Source of the DNA: Lasiosphaeris hirsuta
Taxonomy: Eukaryota; Ascomycota; Sordariomycetes; Sordariales; Lasiosphaeriaceae
Direction of reading: 5' to 3'
DNA: 64,000 nucleotides
Assembly (NCBI GenBank): GCA_030549175.1
Contig: JAUKUA010000002.1
Coordinates: forward strand, 5,704,001-5,768,000
The position numbers and the translations under genes are program-made. Shown here one piece after another: positions 45,968 through 56,652 of this stretch. How positions within the stretch are numbered: position 1 is the stretch's first letter; every line of letters starts with the position of its first letter. Under the pieces are notes generated by a model. That model made no database searches, had not been told where the DNA came from, and worked only from the letters and a program-made list of their open reading frames with translations.

Positions 45968-46597
45968 ATGGCGACGACCCCAAGGAACTCGAATCTAGTT
46001 CTCTGGTGTGGCGGTACCGAGTTGGTGATTTCCTGCGGAAAACTCATCCTGGGATATAATCTCAACGAGAAGGACGACCACGTCATCCTAAAGCCGTCAT
46101 GGCGAGTACAGACCAAGTTACTAGTCGCTGCGATCACCTCTCTGCCGGACGCAATCATAGCTGTCGAAGAGAGCCCGGATGAACAGGCCTGTTCTGTCCT
46201 CCGCCTCTCAGTTGACGGTAAGAAAGTGTGGTGCAGCACCGATGAAGTGGCTGTATTGGTGTTCTGCGGAAAGGTGAGGAAAAGGCAGTCAGGGCTCTGG
46301 GTGGAAGAATGTGGTGTGGCGCACTGGCCACATCCAACAAACTTCCACCTCCTTGTAATGATACAGTCAGCGGGGTCGGAGACAGTGGGGCGATCTTTGA
46401 TCCTACAAGATTCAGTTAATGTCAACACTCGGTGTTTGGGACCTCGCCAGGTGCCCGGCCCCGTCACGTGCTTCGCCACCGGCCCCGCGCCCCACCAGAG
46501 CGTGCACATCGGTGGATGCGCACCGCGTCGTCTGCCGAATTTCGATACCACAAGAACACGCTTTCCCCTTGCATCTGCTCCACCAGCTTCAAAATAA
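45968..46597 (+). other. doubtful 209-codon ORF
   Basis: Open on + (MATTPRNSNLVLWCGG...) but an equally long frame is open on the opposite strand (45904-46659). No homology recognised. The first 150 codons look more protein-like than the last 50. Possibly a gene relic. Confidence 0.2.
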
Positions 46598-47142
46598 TAA
46601 AGCATTCTACTCAGCTGTAACTGCAGGGAGGCAAGTCTTTTGTGGGAAGGCGCTGCCAAGAGCCGAGGTGCCTGGCATCACATCATTTCCATCCTGTCTC
46701 ATCACGGACCTGCCCAGATCCCTGCCCTCTCCAGTTTTTCCAGATCCGAAGCTGCAGTTTGTCTAAATCTGAAGCAGGCTTGCAAGAAAATGGAAGCATC
46801 AGGCACAGTCCCTTTGCCATTCCTTGCAGGCGACGGGGAGTAGTGGTGCTTGGGTGCACATCATGTCCGGGAAGGCGGCCAGGAAAAACACCCGCAATTT
46901 CGTGCTCAAACCTGCTCAGCAGCTGCCCCTGTCACTCCACGACATGTCTTTTGCTCCTGGCCTGTCATCCGACAAAAGTGAACGTCCGAGCCGACTGCAC
47001 ACGAGATAGGTATTGCTCCTGCCTTAATGAATGTCAACTCACGCCGCCGCTGCAGGATGCCGTGCACACAAAACCCAACTCGATTCTTTCCCCCGCCACA
47101 TCCTCCGTCCTTGCAGCTCGTTGATAGGGACTTGAATCCCAT
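46598..47142. other. no gene recognised
   Basis: A 160-codon + ORF (46642-47124) is Cys/Ser/Pro-rich and looks random. Confidence 0.3.
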
Positions 47143-47400
47143 CATGTACTGGTATATTATGGGACATCCCATCGGTGCTGTCCCAAATTCCGAGCTGGGA
47201 TATCATGTACCATCTCAAATTCCGAACTGGGGTATTGTGTACCATCCCAGGGCATGTACTGGTATATTCTGGGCCAAAATTTAGGACCGTGGTCCAAGAT
47301 TCGGGCCACTAACTGTCGCCTCTTAGCAGTTCCAACCGCGGTCCCAAATTTGGGCCTTAACTTGCCCGCTGTCCAGAATTTGGGCTACCCTTTAACGTAT
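47143..47400. repeat. short internally repeated unit
   Basis: tgtactggtatatt occurs at about 47145 and 47255, and aattccga[g/a]ctgggg-like blocks lie between. Three imperfect caaa(a)tttgggcc blocks follow, some inverted. Possibly a decayed MITE. Confidence 0.4.
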
Positions 47401-47568
47401 ATGATAAGCGAGCTACACGCACACCCAGTACGCGTATACGTCGTAATTAGAATTATTGCCTAGGAGCTATCCTTACAGATTACCCGTCGTCTGCTTTCTA
47501 TCAATAGGAAAGTTTAGCCGGGGCGACTGAAAAGGGGCCTCTAAGGCTATGCGGCGGCGGTGTACGGG

Positions 47569-47700
47569 ATCACCCCAGCTCAGGGAAGAATCAGGGAGAG
47601 CTCAGGACAAATCAGTCACAGCTCACCCCAGCTCACCCCAGCTCAGGATTACCAACGAAAAAGGAAATTTCGTATGCCCAGATTCGTCTCAGATAACCAG
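47569..47700 (-). repeat. dispersed repeat, second copy of the 30.1-kb core
   Basis: An array of agctcacccc/agctcagg units (47572-47647) is followed by cgaaaaaggaaatttcgtat and gcccagattcg, the inverse of the core at 30114-30145. Confidence 0.6.
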
Positions 47701-48240
47701 GCTGTTATCAAACGACCAGACCTTCCTCACCTGGAAGTATAACCGTAACGCACCACTGCCCTTCGAGGAGATGGGTACTAACGTCTTTGCGCCACATCCT
47801 GTTTGTTTCTCAAACGGCCATCTCTTTTGCCCGAACCCGACCCTCCTTCCCGAACTCAGAACGACTTTTCTTGACGACGGCGTTGGCTCGATGTCCACCT
47901 TGCGCCGTGCGTCACCGATTCCAGTCTCCAGCTCCCGTAGAACACATATCCTGCCGTCCTCAACTGCAGCTTGGTATACGGCGACTTCAGCTGTCTCGTC
48001 CTGCTCCTGGAGAAGACCAATGCCGGGCCCCATTCGTTTCGGCGGCTATCGAGTAATTTGAGTCCTACGTATGGCACACACTTTAGGCCCGTAGTTGTCT
48101 ACGATACTACCACGACTACTAATACCGGTGTCTGTACGGCCACGGCCACTAATGGCTTACGTCGAACTCTGGTAAACCTTGACTTGTCTAGGATGGAGAA
48201 GGCTAGCATCCTGCTGCACGAGACAGAAGACAGATGGTCC
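47701..48240. other. no gene recognised
   Basis: Overlapping ORFs on both strands (for example 47689-48033 minus) without recognised homology. Confidence 0.3.
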
Positions 48241-48764
48241 CTATAATTCCTTCTGCCCCCGCGCCCGTTTCATCTTCCCGGGAGGGCTCATGTCCAGATA
48301 CTGCCTCCGCAGGCAGGACCCGGACTTCGTCATATGGGCCTTGACATGGCGTCGCCCCGGCCACAGGGTGCTGTATGATTCCGACTTGTTGACGGGGCCT
48401 CGTTCTGTAAGGTCAAGAGGCCGACCAGCTTGGGCATAAGGATTGGGGTAAGTGGCTCGCTGATGCGGCCAGGCTGCAGGGGGGAAGGGACGCCGACTCC
48501 GACATGCCTACCCTCGAGTTGCCATTGGGGGGCGTTTATCTCCCTGAAGTGGACGAGGGACGACGGATCTTCGGTATGCGTGGAGATGACTATCACTAGC
48601 AGTGCCAAATAATTTCTTGGATGGAAGATATACGAGATCACGGCTGTAATGAAGAAGGCGTGATTTGTCTGTTGATCAGTTACAAAAACACAGAAGAATT
48701 CACTCATAGAGTTCGATAGCATTTGCATACCTGTCATGATTACGACGCCTCGAGATCCACCCAT
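48241..48764 (-). CDS. candidate small membrane protein
   Basis: From ATG 48764 a frame reads through a hydrophobic stretch (HAFFITAVISYIF..YLALLVIVIS). A 38-bp GT-AG intron (48474-48511) would join it in phase to a second exon rich in basic residues, ending MKRARGQKEL at 48241, for 161 residues. The intron is unusually short for this genome, and a second candidate intron exists in the first 100 bp. No family recognised. Confidence 0.3.
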
Positions 48765-49330
48765 TAGTATTTCACCTCTTTAAAACTCCTTGGAAAGAAT
48801 TTAATAGCCATCCCATCCCCTGCTGCTTTATTCATCTTGAGCTTGTTTTTTTCTACGTGCTACTAATCAGCAGCACTCAACAAGCCCCAGAAATGTCCGA
48901 ACCAGCTGCGTGCCAGATCAGTAATTATGTAGCACATACTGCCAGCCAAGCCCCGCCGTGCCGTCCGCGTAGTAGGCCTGCGCGTTGTTGTTCATCCACC
49001 TTGAGCAACCCTTATCCACCACTACATAGGTATGTACAGCGTCTCGTTAGGTGAGGTTCTCGAGAGAATACCCAATAGCTCTCTGCCTTGGCCGATCGAG
49101 GAGAAGAGAAGACGGCCCGCAGAATCAACAGAGTATGTGGTTTCGCGAAAAGGGGCAGAGGACCTTTCGTATGCTTCCTTCTTCCTTCTCCATTAAGTTA
49201 TCCACCCACTCAACAAGTAACCTAGCATCCTATCTGCTATTCCCGCCAACGATCAAGGGAAACAACGTACAACAGCGGGGCCAAACTCTCCATCTCCCAT
49301 CACCACCGCGCTTCAAACCGGGCCCACTTG
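48765..49330. other. intergenic with one copy of a direct repeat
   Basis: No gene. It contains the repeat at 48893-49029 also found at 50987-51157. Confidence 0.4.
48893..49029 (+). repeat. direct repeat copy 1, flanking the CFEM gene
   Basis: Starts atgtccgaaccagctgcgtg and ends ttatccaccactacatag. It aligns to 50987-51157 with scattered substitutions, mostly C/T and G/A, and small insertions. Confidence 0.65.
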
Positions 49331-50390
49331 CTATTTCTGTCGCTGCTCATATTTCGGCGGCGGGCCCTGTGGATAATGCATCGGCATCGGCTGCGCGTTG
49401 GGATAAGGAGGTTGATACATGTTGGGATTAACAGGTGGAAACGGCCTTGGGAAGTTGTTGGTTGGGAGGACAACCTGCTGAACGCCAATCTGTTGGTAGT
49501 ATCCACTTGAAGGTGTTGATACTGAACCCTTTCGGTCCTTTTTCCGCTTGACCGCCACCCACACTCCTACTATCGTTGCCACCGCGGAAATGCCGCCGAT
49601 GATGATGCCGATCAGTTCGCCTGTGCTGAGGCCGCTCTCTGCGGAAAACAGCGTCAGTACGCTCCGTTGCCAGAGTCCAAAGATGATAGCTTACTTGATG
49701 TCCCATTGCTGGAATCAGAACCAGAACCAGTTCGAGTTGTATCCCCGCTACTAGAACTGCCACTGCCACTCCCATTCCCGTTCTCGTTCCCATTCCCGCT
49801 GCCCGATGTAGTGCTTGGGCCGGCCTGAGCTGGACTCGTTGGCGTCGCCGCTTGCCCCGTCACGGTCAGTTTGGAACTGGCGGTGGGTTGAAGAATGCCA
49901 GGGGCGGTAGTTGCGGTCGCCATACCTGGAGGATTCGGACTCAACGTGACGCCATAAATCTCACACCCCATGACTTCAGCAGCGCGTACGGCTGCATGAA
50001 AAGGCCTGATCTTAGCACATGTTCTTCAGGGGTCGAGAAATAGTCCAGGGATGTAGGCCCTACAGTCATATCCCCTCCCACACTCGGCCTGGAGGCAGGC
50101 AACGTATTCAGGCTCGTCAAACGCGAAGCATGCGCAATCGTAGGTGGAACATTTGACAGCTGCGATCAGCTTTGGCATGCAGGTATCCTGGTATTGACAC
50201 AGGCGTTAGTCTGAAGTTCAAAGCCGGACACAAATAAATCATGGCTCAGTTCCAGCTCGGCGATCCCACCCACGGGTAGCTGGCTGTCGTAGAAGATGCA
50301 TGTCCGGCTTCTCACCTCGCAATCAGTCTGTGCGGCGCTAAAGGCAGCGACGGCGAGCGCTACAATTAGGATTCTCGTTGTCCGAGTCAT
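49331..50390 (-). CDS. CFEM-domain membrane protein
   Basis: Four exons (50390-50316, 50187-50064, 49991-49695, 49638-49331) give 267 residues in one intact frame. The introns are 128, 72 and 56 bp. A signal peptide (MTRTTRILIVALAVAAFSAA) precedes a CFEM domain with eight cysteines in the expected spacing: DCEDTC, KC, DCACF, ACLQAEC and, across the second intron, GC. A Ser/Thr/Gly/Asn-rich, probably O-glycosylated stalk follows. Then come one membrane helix (IGIIIGGISAVATIVGVWV), a KRKK stop-transfer and a Pro/Tyr/Gln-rich cytoplasmic tail ending PPKYEQRQK. CFEM proteins bind haem or act in surface sensing and virulence; a membrane helix instead of a GPI signal suggests a receptor-like role. 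Confidence 0.85.
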
Positions 50391-51537
50391 CGATAATTGA
50401 GGTAACGAGCGACCAAGTTAAAAGAATCGAAGGAGCAAACGAATGTCGTCAGTCGGCAGAGGTGGTGACCGGGTTTTGGGAGATGTAAGGACGAAACAGC
50501 AGTGAAAAGGGAAAGGAATCATGTTCATCTGGATAAAATGTTGGTCAGGAACCCGAGACTCGGGGTCGCAGCTGAGTGCGCGGCTCTGGGCGCTTACCGT
50601 TTCAACTTGGACGCTCTAGACTCTTTCCAGATCGTGGCTCGGATCGGGGCTTCAAAAGTCGACAATTCCGAAGGTTTGGCTCCAATGGGAGAGCCAGAAA
50701 CACATGGGGGGCGCCGAATCCTGCATCAAGCATTCTGCGGCTGAGAGTGACAGAGACAGAAACATGTCCGAAGGGGGTCTTGGCGAGTCCCAGCCTCGCG
50801 GTCAAAGCGAAACCACAAGTTAGGGGCGGAAAACTCCTCTTTCCAATTCCAGAGGTCGATAGCGTCCTATATATGACGAAAGGAAGCAGGAATTTGAACG
50901 CGTAAGGTAACCGTATCACATTAAAGAACTTGAAGTGGTTCTGTGGACGATGGCTTCTCCCGCAGTCGAGAAGTCCCCGAACGGCGATGTCCGAACAAGC
51001 TGCGTGCCAGACCAATAATTCTATTACAGCAGCACATATCGCCAGCCAAGCCCCATTGTACCGTCCGATTATTAGTAGGCCTACGTGTTGTTGTTTATCC
51101 ACCTCAAGTCGCCCCTTATCCACCACCCGGGCTAAAAAGGGGGCCACAACTACATAGTAAACAGCTACACCCTCCCGATACCAAACATCATCCTACCTCA
51201 GCGGATCCATCAGCGCATATCCGTGAACTGACTTATGCACAACCTAGTTTTCGAGCCCATCGGTCAACAACTCCTCAAAAAAACTTGATCATGAGGGACC
51301 GAGTCCCTCCCGCACAGATTTTCCTGCCAAATGACCAATATCTTGATCTGGCACAAAGATGGCCGGCAGTGCGATAACCTCGGGTCAAAGTCCTCCCCAG
51401 AACTTGACCAGTTGTCGATTTCCCGGACCCAGCTTTCCCCGATATCTAATAGATACCGAAGCCACATTTCAGCCATTGTGTCAAGCTGGTCCTGTTTTCG
51501 TCCAACGCCCACTCAAAAGTCGAACGATGAGCGTCAA
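50391..51537. other. intergenic with second direct-repeat copy
   Basis: Upstream region of the CFEM gene. No coding sequence recognised. Confidence 0.4.
50987..51157 (+). repeat. direct repeat copy 2, flanking the CFEM gene
   Basis: Starts atgtccgaacaagctgcgtg. It contains an extra block (cccgggctaaaaaggggg) absent from copy 1. Confidence 0.65.
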
Positions 51538-52306
51538 TCAAGTACTACGGATTTTCGGTCCGAAATCTGAGGGAACTGCAAGCTTTCCAGGGTAGCTCGC
51601 GTTCGGTCGATTTCCCTTCTGGACTCCCACGACAAAGTCACTTGAGAATCCGCCCGGGGACCTGGGTCCCACTTCGGTCTTCCTCTCCGCAGCTAAGAGG
51701 AGGTGTTGTGTCTTGATACCTTGAAGGGATTTTGCGATCGAATCCAGTCGGTTGAGGTGTTTAAAGCGAGACGCAGCTTGTACTGCTACTAATTTCATCA
51801 CGGTGTCTGCCGTTTGGCTGTTGCTTTGGCTATATTTCACGCAGGTTAGATTATTAGGTATGTTCCAACTAGCCGAAGCAAGGTAGGGCAAGGGAAAGCA
51901 AACAACAAAGACCCACTATGCGGATCAAGCGTCCTTCAAGATCCTTGATTTTGCCGTCCTGCATGACAGTACGAGCTAAAGAGACCATACCCGAAGCGAC
52001 ATTTTAGCGACCGCTAGAGCCATCCGTTTTTGCTTAGGAGCTGTTGCAGCTCAGCAGACAAAGCCACACAGCCAGCCAAGAAGGCTCGCAGAGCCGAATC
52101 GGGAGACAAATCGCTGTCCGACATAGCACTGAGACGGCAAGCATCTGCTGCTGGAGATCCTTTGCGACATTCGCAAGTTCGGTGTGCTCCTGGAGGCTGC
52201 CAGACGCGCTTTGGTAGATTCCGACGGATTTGGACACCCATTTGAGACCGACATCGGCAAACTAGACGACGCAAGCCGCGACACTGAGCGCCGACAGTGG
52301 ATCCAT
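51538..52306 (-). pseudogene. NLR/STAND N-terminal region, dead copy
   Basis: ATG 52306 opens MDPLSALSVAACVV, then TAG, then FADVGLKWVSKSVGIYQSAS and ELANVAKDLQQQ. This is the standard start of a large group of fungal STAND/NLR-like proteins. A frameshift follows; the next frame gives SDSDLSPDSALRAFLAGC and VALSAELQQLLSK before a stop. A last piece, QAASRFKHLNRLDSIAKSLQ, is readable near 51790. The first stop sits where the family usually has Gln, so a C-to-T change would explain it. No NACHT or repeat region remains. Confidence 0.7.
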
Positions 52307-52608
52307 TAGGCATGCAAAACCTTTCGAGGCAGTTCATCAACCACTTGGCGAACCACAACCTGCCATCTTGGACATCGAATAAAAACCACACCGCCGTCCC
52401 CACAAGGCTTTGACCTCACGTCCGATCTGTGACGCCCTTGGCCATCATCCGTCGATGGCTGCACGTCTAGTTACAAATTTCGAATCGATCAAATCGAATG
52501 GTTTCGCGAGAGTCTCGAGACATTCCCATCTATCTAAACGCATACAACATTCGATACAGGCGCTGCCTACGTACAAACTCCAAACAATACACACCCTTTC
52601 AAGTCTAC
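52307..52608. other. no gene recognised
   Basis: Between the NLR relic and the next leftward gene; short ORFs only. Confidence 0.35.
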
Positions 52609-53661
52609 TCAACCAACAACGTGCACCACAGCCGGCCTGGCAACACCACCCGAGGGCCCCCGGCCACCCTTCGGCCTCAAAGACCTCGAGGTATCGGTTG
52701 ACGACGTAGTCTCGCTCGTGTCGCTTTCGATCACATCGGTAATCTCGATATCGTGATACGGGTTGACCCACACATACCAAGAGTGCACAATCAGCCCGGC
52801 GGCGACGATGAGCGGGACTGTCTGAGCCGTCGTGGAAACCCAGTTCGCATCGCTGAGGTCATTCCACTGGATCGTGAGCTCGATGGCTGCAACCAGAACA
52901 CTCGCTACTGTCAAATCGGATGTCGCCTTTGCAACCTGCAGCTCTCTCCGCCAGATATATCTATCCGTCAACATTAGTCTCACTTCACAAGTCACTCAAG
53001 GACAAGAGGAAAGCACCCACTCTTCTCCCCGTCGATCCAACCGATCCAACTCCTTCTCAAACCGCCTATCCTGCTTCCTAACCCACCTAGGCTGCGACAA
53101 ACACCCCCAGTTGACGGTCAAGACCACCACAGCACACAACAACAGCCCAATCATGACCACGATATTCCACGCTACAAACAGGGCCGCGTTCAGCGGCACC
53201 CTCGAGAAGAAGAATCCATACTCATCACACCCGGGCTCGTTCCGCAGCGAATTCACCCCGGTAGTCCAGAACCACATCTGAAAGCACGTAACAGCAATCA
53301 TCAAGACCAAATCCAGCCTCTTGAACAGCGTCGTGGGGGGCACCCGCGGCCAGCGCGACGGGTCCCAGAACGGGGTGCACACGACGACGAGGCGCCAGAC
53401 AAAGACGGGCACCAGATAGTAATACGTCCCGTAGGTCAGCAGCAGCGTGACGTAGACATCGACGGCCCGGATCGACGCCAGGCTGGCCTGGATGATGAGC
53501 GCCAGGAACGAGCCGGCGACGAAGAGCGACAGGACGAGCCGCAGGTTCGGGAGCGTCGTCTTGGCGTACCACGGCGCGGCGATGTTGCCGAACCAGACGA
53601 GGTAGAAGGCGACGCGGAGGCCGAGGCCGTACATGTCGGGGTTTCCCCGGTCGGTGCACAT
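52609..53661 (-). CDS. multi-pass membrane protein, unknown function
   Basis: Two exons (53661-53021, 52960-52609; 60-bp GT-AG intron with CTAAT branch) give 330 residues. It starts MCTDRGNPDMYGLGLRVAFY and contains six or seven hydrophobic helices, with a short basic loop WVRKQDRRFEKELDRLDRR near the intron. The acidic Thr/Ser-rich tail is cytoplasmic-looking. The GNPDMYGLGxR opening is one I recall from many uncharacterised ascomycete membrane proteins. No transporter motif is visible. Confidence 0.75.
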
Positions 53662-54408
53662 GCTGCACGGAATTTATGAGAAGAAAACGAGGGTATTACC
53701 GATGAGGGTATTCAGACAAACTCGCCCGCCCAAAGACCTCCCCCAAAGAGAAGCGGGGGCGCGGGTGTATGAGTGAGGTGATATCCCTCGTCCACACCAC
53801 CTCAGGCAGCAGCCAGAAACAGAAGCCGGCGGAAACAGACGGCGACGCAGGGCCCTCCCCCCTCCCCCCCCGAGTCGCAGTGCATGAATCCAGCCGCGCC
53901 GTCGGGCACCAAAGACGGCCTACAGCCAACGGGAGGATGGCTCATACCCCCAATTCAGGTAGTACCACACCACCAGCAGTACCACATCGGGTTACGTCCG
54001 GCCTCGCAGGCTTTACCGAGGTACCAACCTCTCTCTTAATTGCGTCGCCACATCCACTTCGGTAAGCAGCACCATTCACACCATGAAAATGACGCTTCAA
54101 AATCGCGGCAAAACATTTCGACACAGAAAATTCCGTCAAAATGGAGAAGCGATAAATATGCTCTCTTTTGGGTATATAGGTTTGCTATCGTGTATTAAAA
54201 TAGCGGACAATGCCGGCTTGCTGTGTCCCAGGACACCAACGCCTACATGAGGGGTATCATCTCATTGTATAGGAATCGTGACCAACCTCCTCCCCCACCA
54301 GACACAAACAGGAACGAGGGTATATCATCGCCGCGTACAACTTGGAATAAAGAAAGAAAAACACCGTGTATCATCCAAGGTCGTCGACTCTTTTTAAGCC
54401 TTGAACCA
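53662..54408. other. intergenic, no gene recognised
   Basis: 5' region of the membrane protein gene and 3' region of DUR3. The + ORF 54223-54759 is antisense to the DUR3 C-terminus. Confidence 0.4.
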
Positions 54409-56652
54409 TCAGTGCGCAGAGATCTCCTCCTTGACAACAGCCTTCTCAGGCGGCGTCGAGTCGCCCGGCGTCTTGACCTCGGTAACAGTCTCCTGGGCGT
54501 GGATCGTCTTGATCGACCGCTTGCCAGTGAGGTCGAGGTAGATGTTCTTGAAAGTGCTGACGAGAGTCGCACGGCCCTCGTACACAGGGAACAGGCCGAC
54601 GCCGATGAAAGAGCAGAAGATCCAGATGATGCCGACAACAACCCAGCCGGTGAAGAACTTCTTGCTGAAGATGTATCCCGACCCGTACATGGGCATGGGC
54701 CAGAGGACGAGGAGGGCGATTGTCTAAGGGGGTTAGCTTCATTCATGTCACAGATCTAGTCGCGAATGGGACTCAAAACTTACCATGACAACGGTCATCG
54801 TCTTGCTGATCTTGCCAGCACGCTCCAGCTTCGCCTGCTCATCTGCGAACTCATCCACCGTCTCCTCGTGTCCGCCGACAGTATCCTCGAGATCAACACC
54901 GGCATCAGAAGCCACACCGTGGTCGTCGCCCTTGCGAATCGACTTCATCGACTCCCAGTCGTAGTTGTCGACGCCGAAGATGAGGGTGAGGATCGGAATG
55001 AAGATGCAAGGCGACAGAAGAGCAACAACGTTACCAGCCAACATGGGGTTGTTGGAGCCTGTGCATGCCACACCTAGGTCGCCACAGGTCTTCTTGGCTG
55101 TGACGAGCCAAGCAATGAGAGCGCAGGCGAAGCCGAGAATGGGCGAGATAGACGCGGCCCACTTATTCTGGCCCTTCCAGATCAGTGTGAGGGTGGCGGG
55201 GAGCACGGCCGCCGAGATGATGACTCCCATCATGACGTAGAGGTAGCCGAGCGAAATACCGGCATACCACAGACCGACCGAGAAGGTCGAGATGAAGATG
55301 GCATAACCGATGACGAGGAAGTGGGAGATCCAAATCAGGCGCTTGCCGCTGGCCTCGGGGTTGAAGTAGGTGCGGTACAGGTCGTAGGTGAAAATGGAGC
55401 TCGTGGCAATCAGCTCGCTGGACGTCGCCGAGGTGACGGCCATGAAGACGATGAGCAAAGTCGCAACAGCGCCACCCTTGCCAAGAAGCGCGACAGCAGC
55501 ATAGGGAAGCACCAAGCCAGAGCTGACTTCGGCGTCAGTCATGCGCTCGGGGTAGGTGGGGAAGCGGGGGCTGGTCTCGAGCGCGAGGCCGGCAAGACCC
55601 ATGGTGGTGGCAGTCAGCCAGGGAATGGCAAACCACGAAAGTCCACCGATGATGTAGCCGGGAAGAGCGTGGACGGGCGAGGCAGCGATGGCCTTGTTAT
55701 AGTATCCGTTGTCGAGGAAGACGGTGCCGAAGTTGCCGACGATGTTGATGACGAAGAAGATGGCACCCTCACGAGATTGCATCGTCAGGTAGCTGCCACC
55801 CTTGTTGCCCTCGACGGGGTGCGTCTTGGCAGCCTCAACCAGCAGGTCATAGACGACAGAGGGGGAGCCAAGCACGTCCGAGGTGGCATACGCAGTCAGG
55901 GCGAAGAGGATGATAATGATGAGCAGGATAAAGGTGTGGATCCAGTCAGTCAAAATGGTCGCCTTCAGGCCACCGAACACGGTATAGGCGACGACACCGA
56001 CGGGCAGAAGGTAAACTATTGCAAGGTCAGTCTCCTGACGATCAAACTGAGATGTGGACGGTCACATACTCGCAGCAATCGTATGCATGCCAGTCAAGGC
56101 ATTGATGGTGGCGGAACCACCGACGATGAGCATGAGGGTGACGAGAATGTTGGTCACCAGGCCGAAGACCATGAAGACGATGTGGGTGAAGGTGCCATAG
56201 CGGGCCTTGATGACCTCGAGGAAGGTGTGCGCGTTGGGAGCTCTTCTCTTCAGCTCAATGGCGAGGGTAGCGAAGAGCAGAATCTGGACGGTGGCACCTG
56301 AGGCGTACCAGAAGGGGCCCGAGACACCATATCGGTAGCAGACACCGGAACTCTGGAGCAGGGTGGCGGCCCAAGTCCACGACGAGACGACAGCAGATCC
56401 GACGAGGCCAGACTTGACGGTGCGACCTGCCGTGTTGAACATCTCAGAGGTCTGGAGTTCTTGGTTGTATCGGCGCAGGATGAATGTGACAAGAATCATG
56501 CCTGGTTCATGTGTGTTAGCGCATGGAAGCTCCGACCCAACGCGACCAGCTCGGAGAGAGGGGGGGGGGGGGTGCTCACCAAATGCGAAGAGGGCACCAA
56601 GGCCCAGGACGATGCCATAGCCGACGCTGGAGTCGAGACTTGGAGTCAACAT
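54409..56652 (-). CDS. DUR3: DUR3-type urea transporter (sodium:solute symporter family)
   Basis: Four exons (56652-56580, 56501-56070, 56015-54784, 54723-54409) give 683 residues in one intact frame. About 15 hydrophobic helices are visible. DUR3-like blocks include [70 protein letters not shown] and [15 protein letters not shown]. The acidic cytoplasmic loop before the last exon and the short Lys/Glu tail are usual for fungal members. The protein imports urea, and in other fungi polyamines, at the plasma membrane with protons. The first intron holds a 12-base C run. GATA motifs occur upstream (57427-57455), as expected for nitrogen-regulated genes, but this is weak evidence. Confidence 0.92.

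Noticed and set aside
45904..46659. 251-codon minus ORF
   Set aside because: Equally open on the other strand; composition not protein-like; no motif.
55321..56301. 326-codon + ORF
   Set aside because: Antisense to the clear DUR3 exon 3 and spans one of its introns; highly charged and repetitive composition of a shadow frame.
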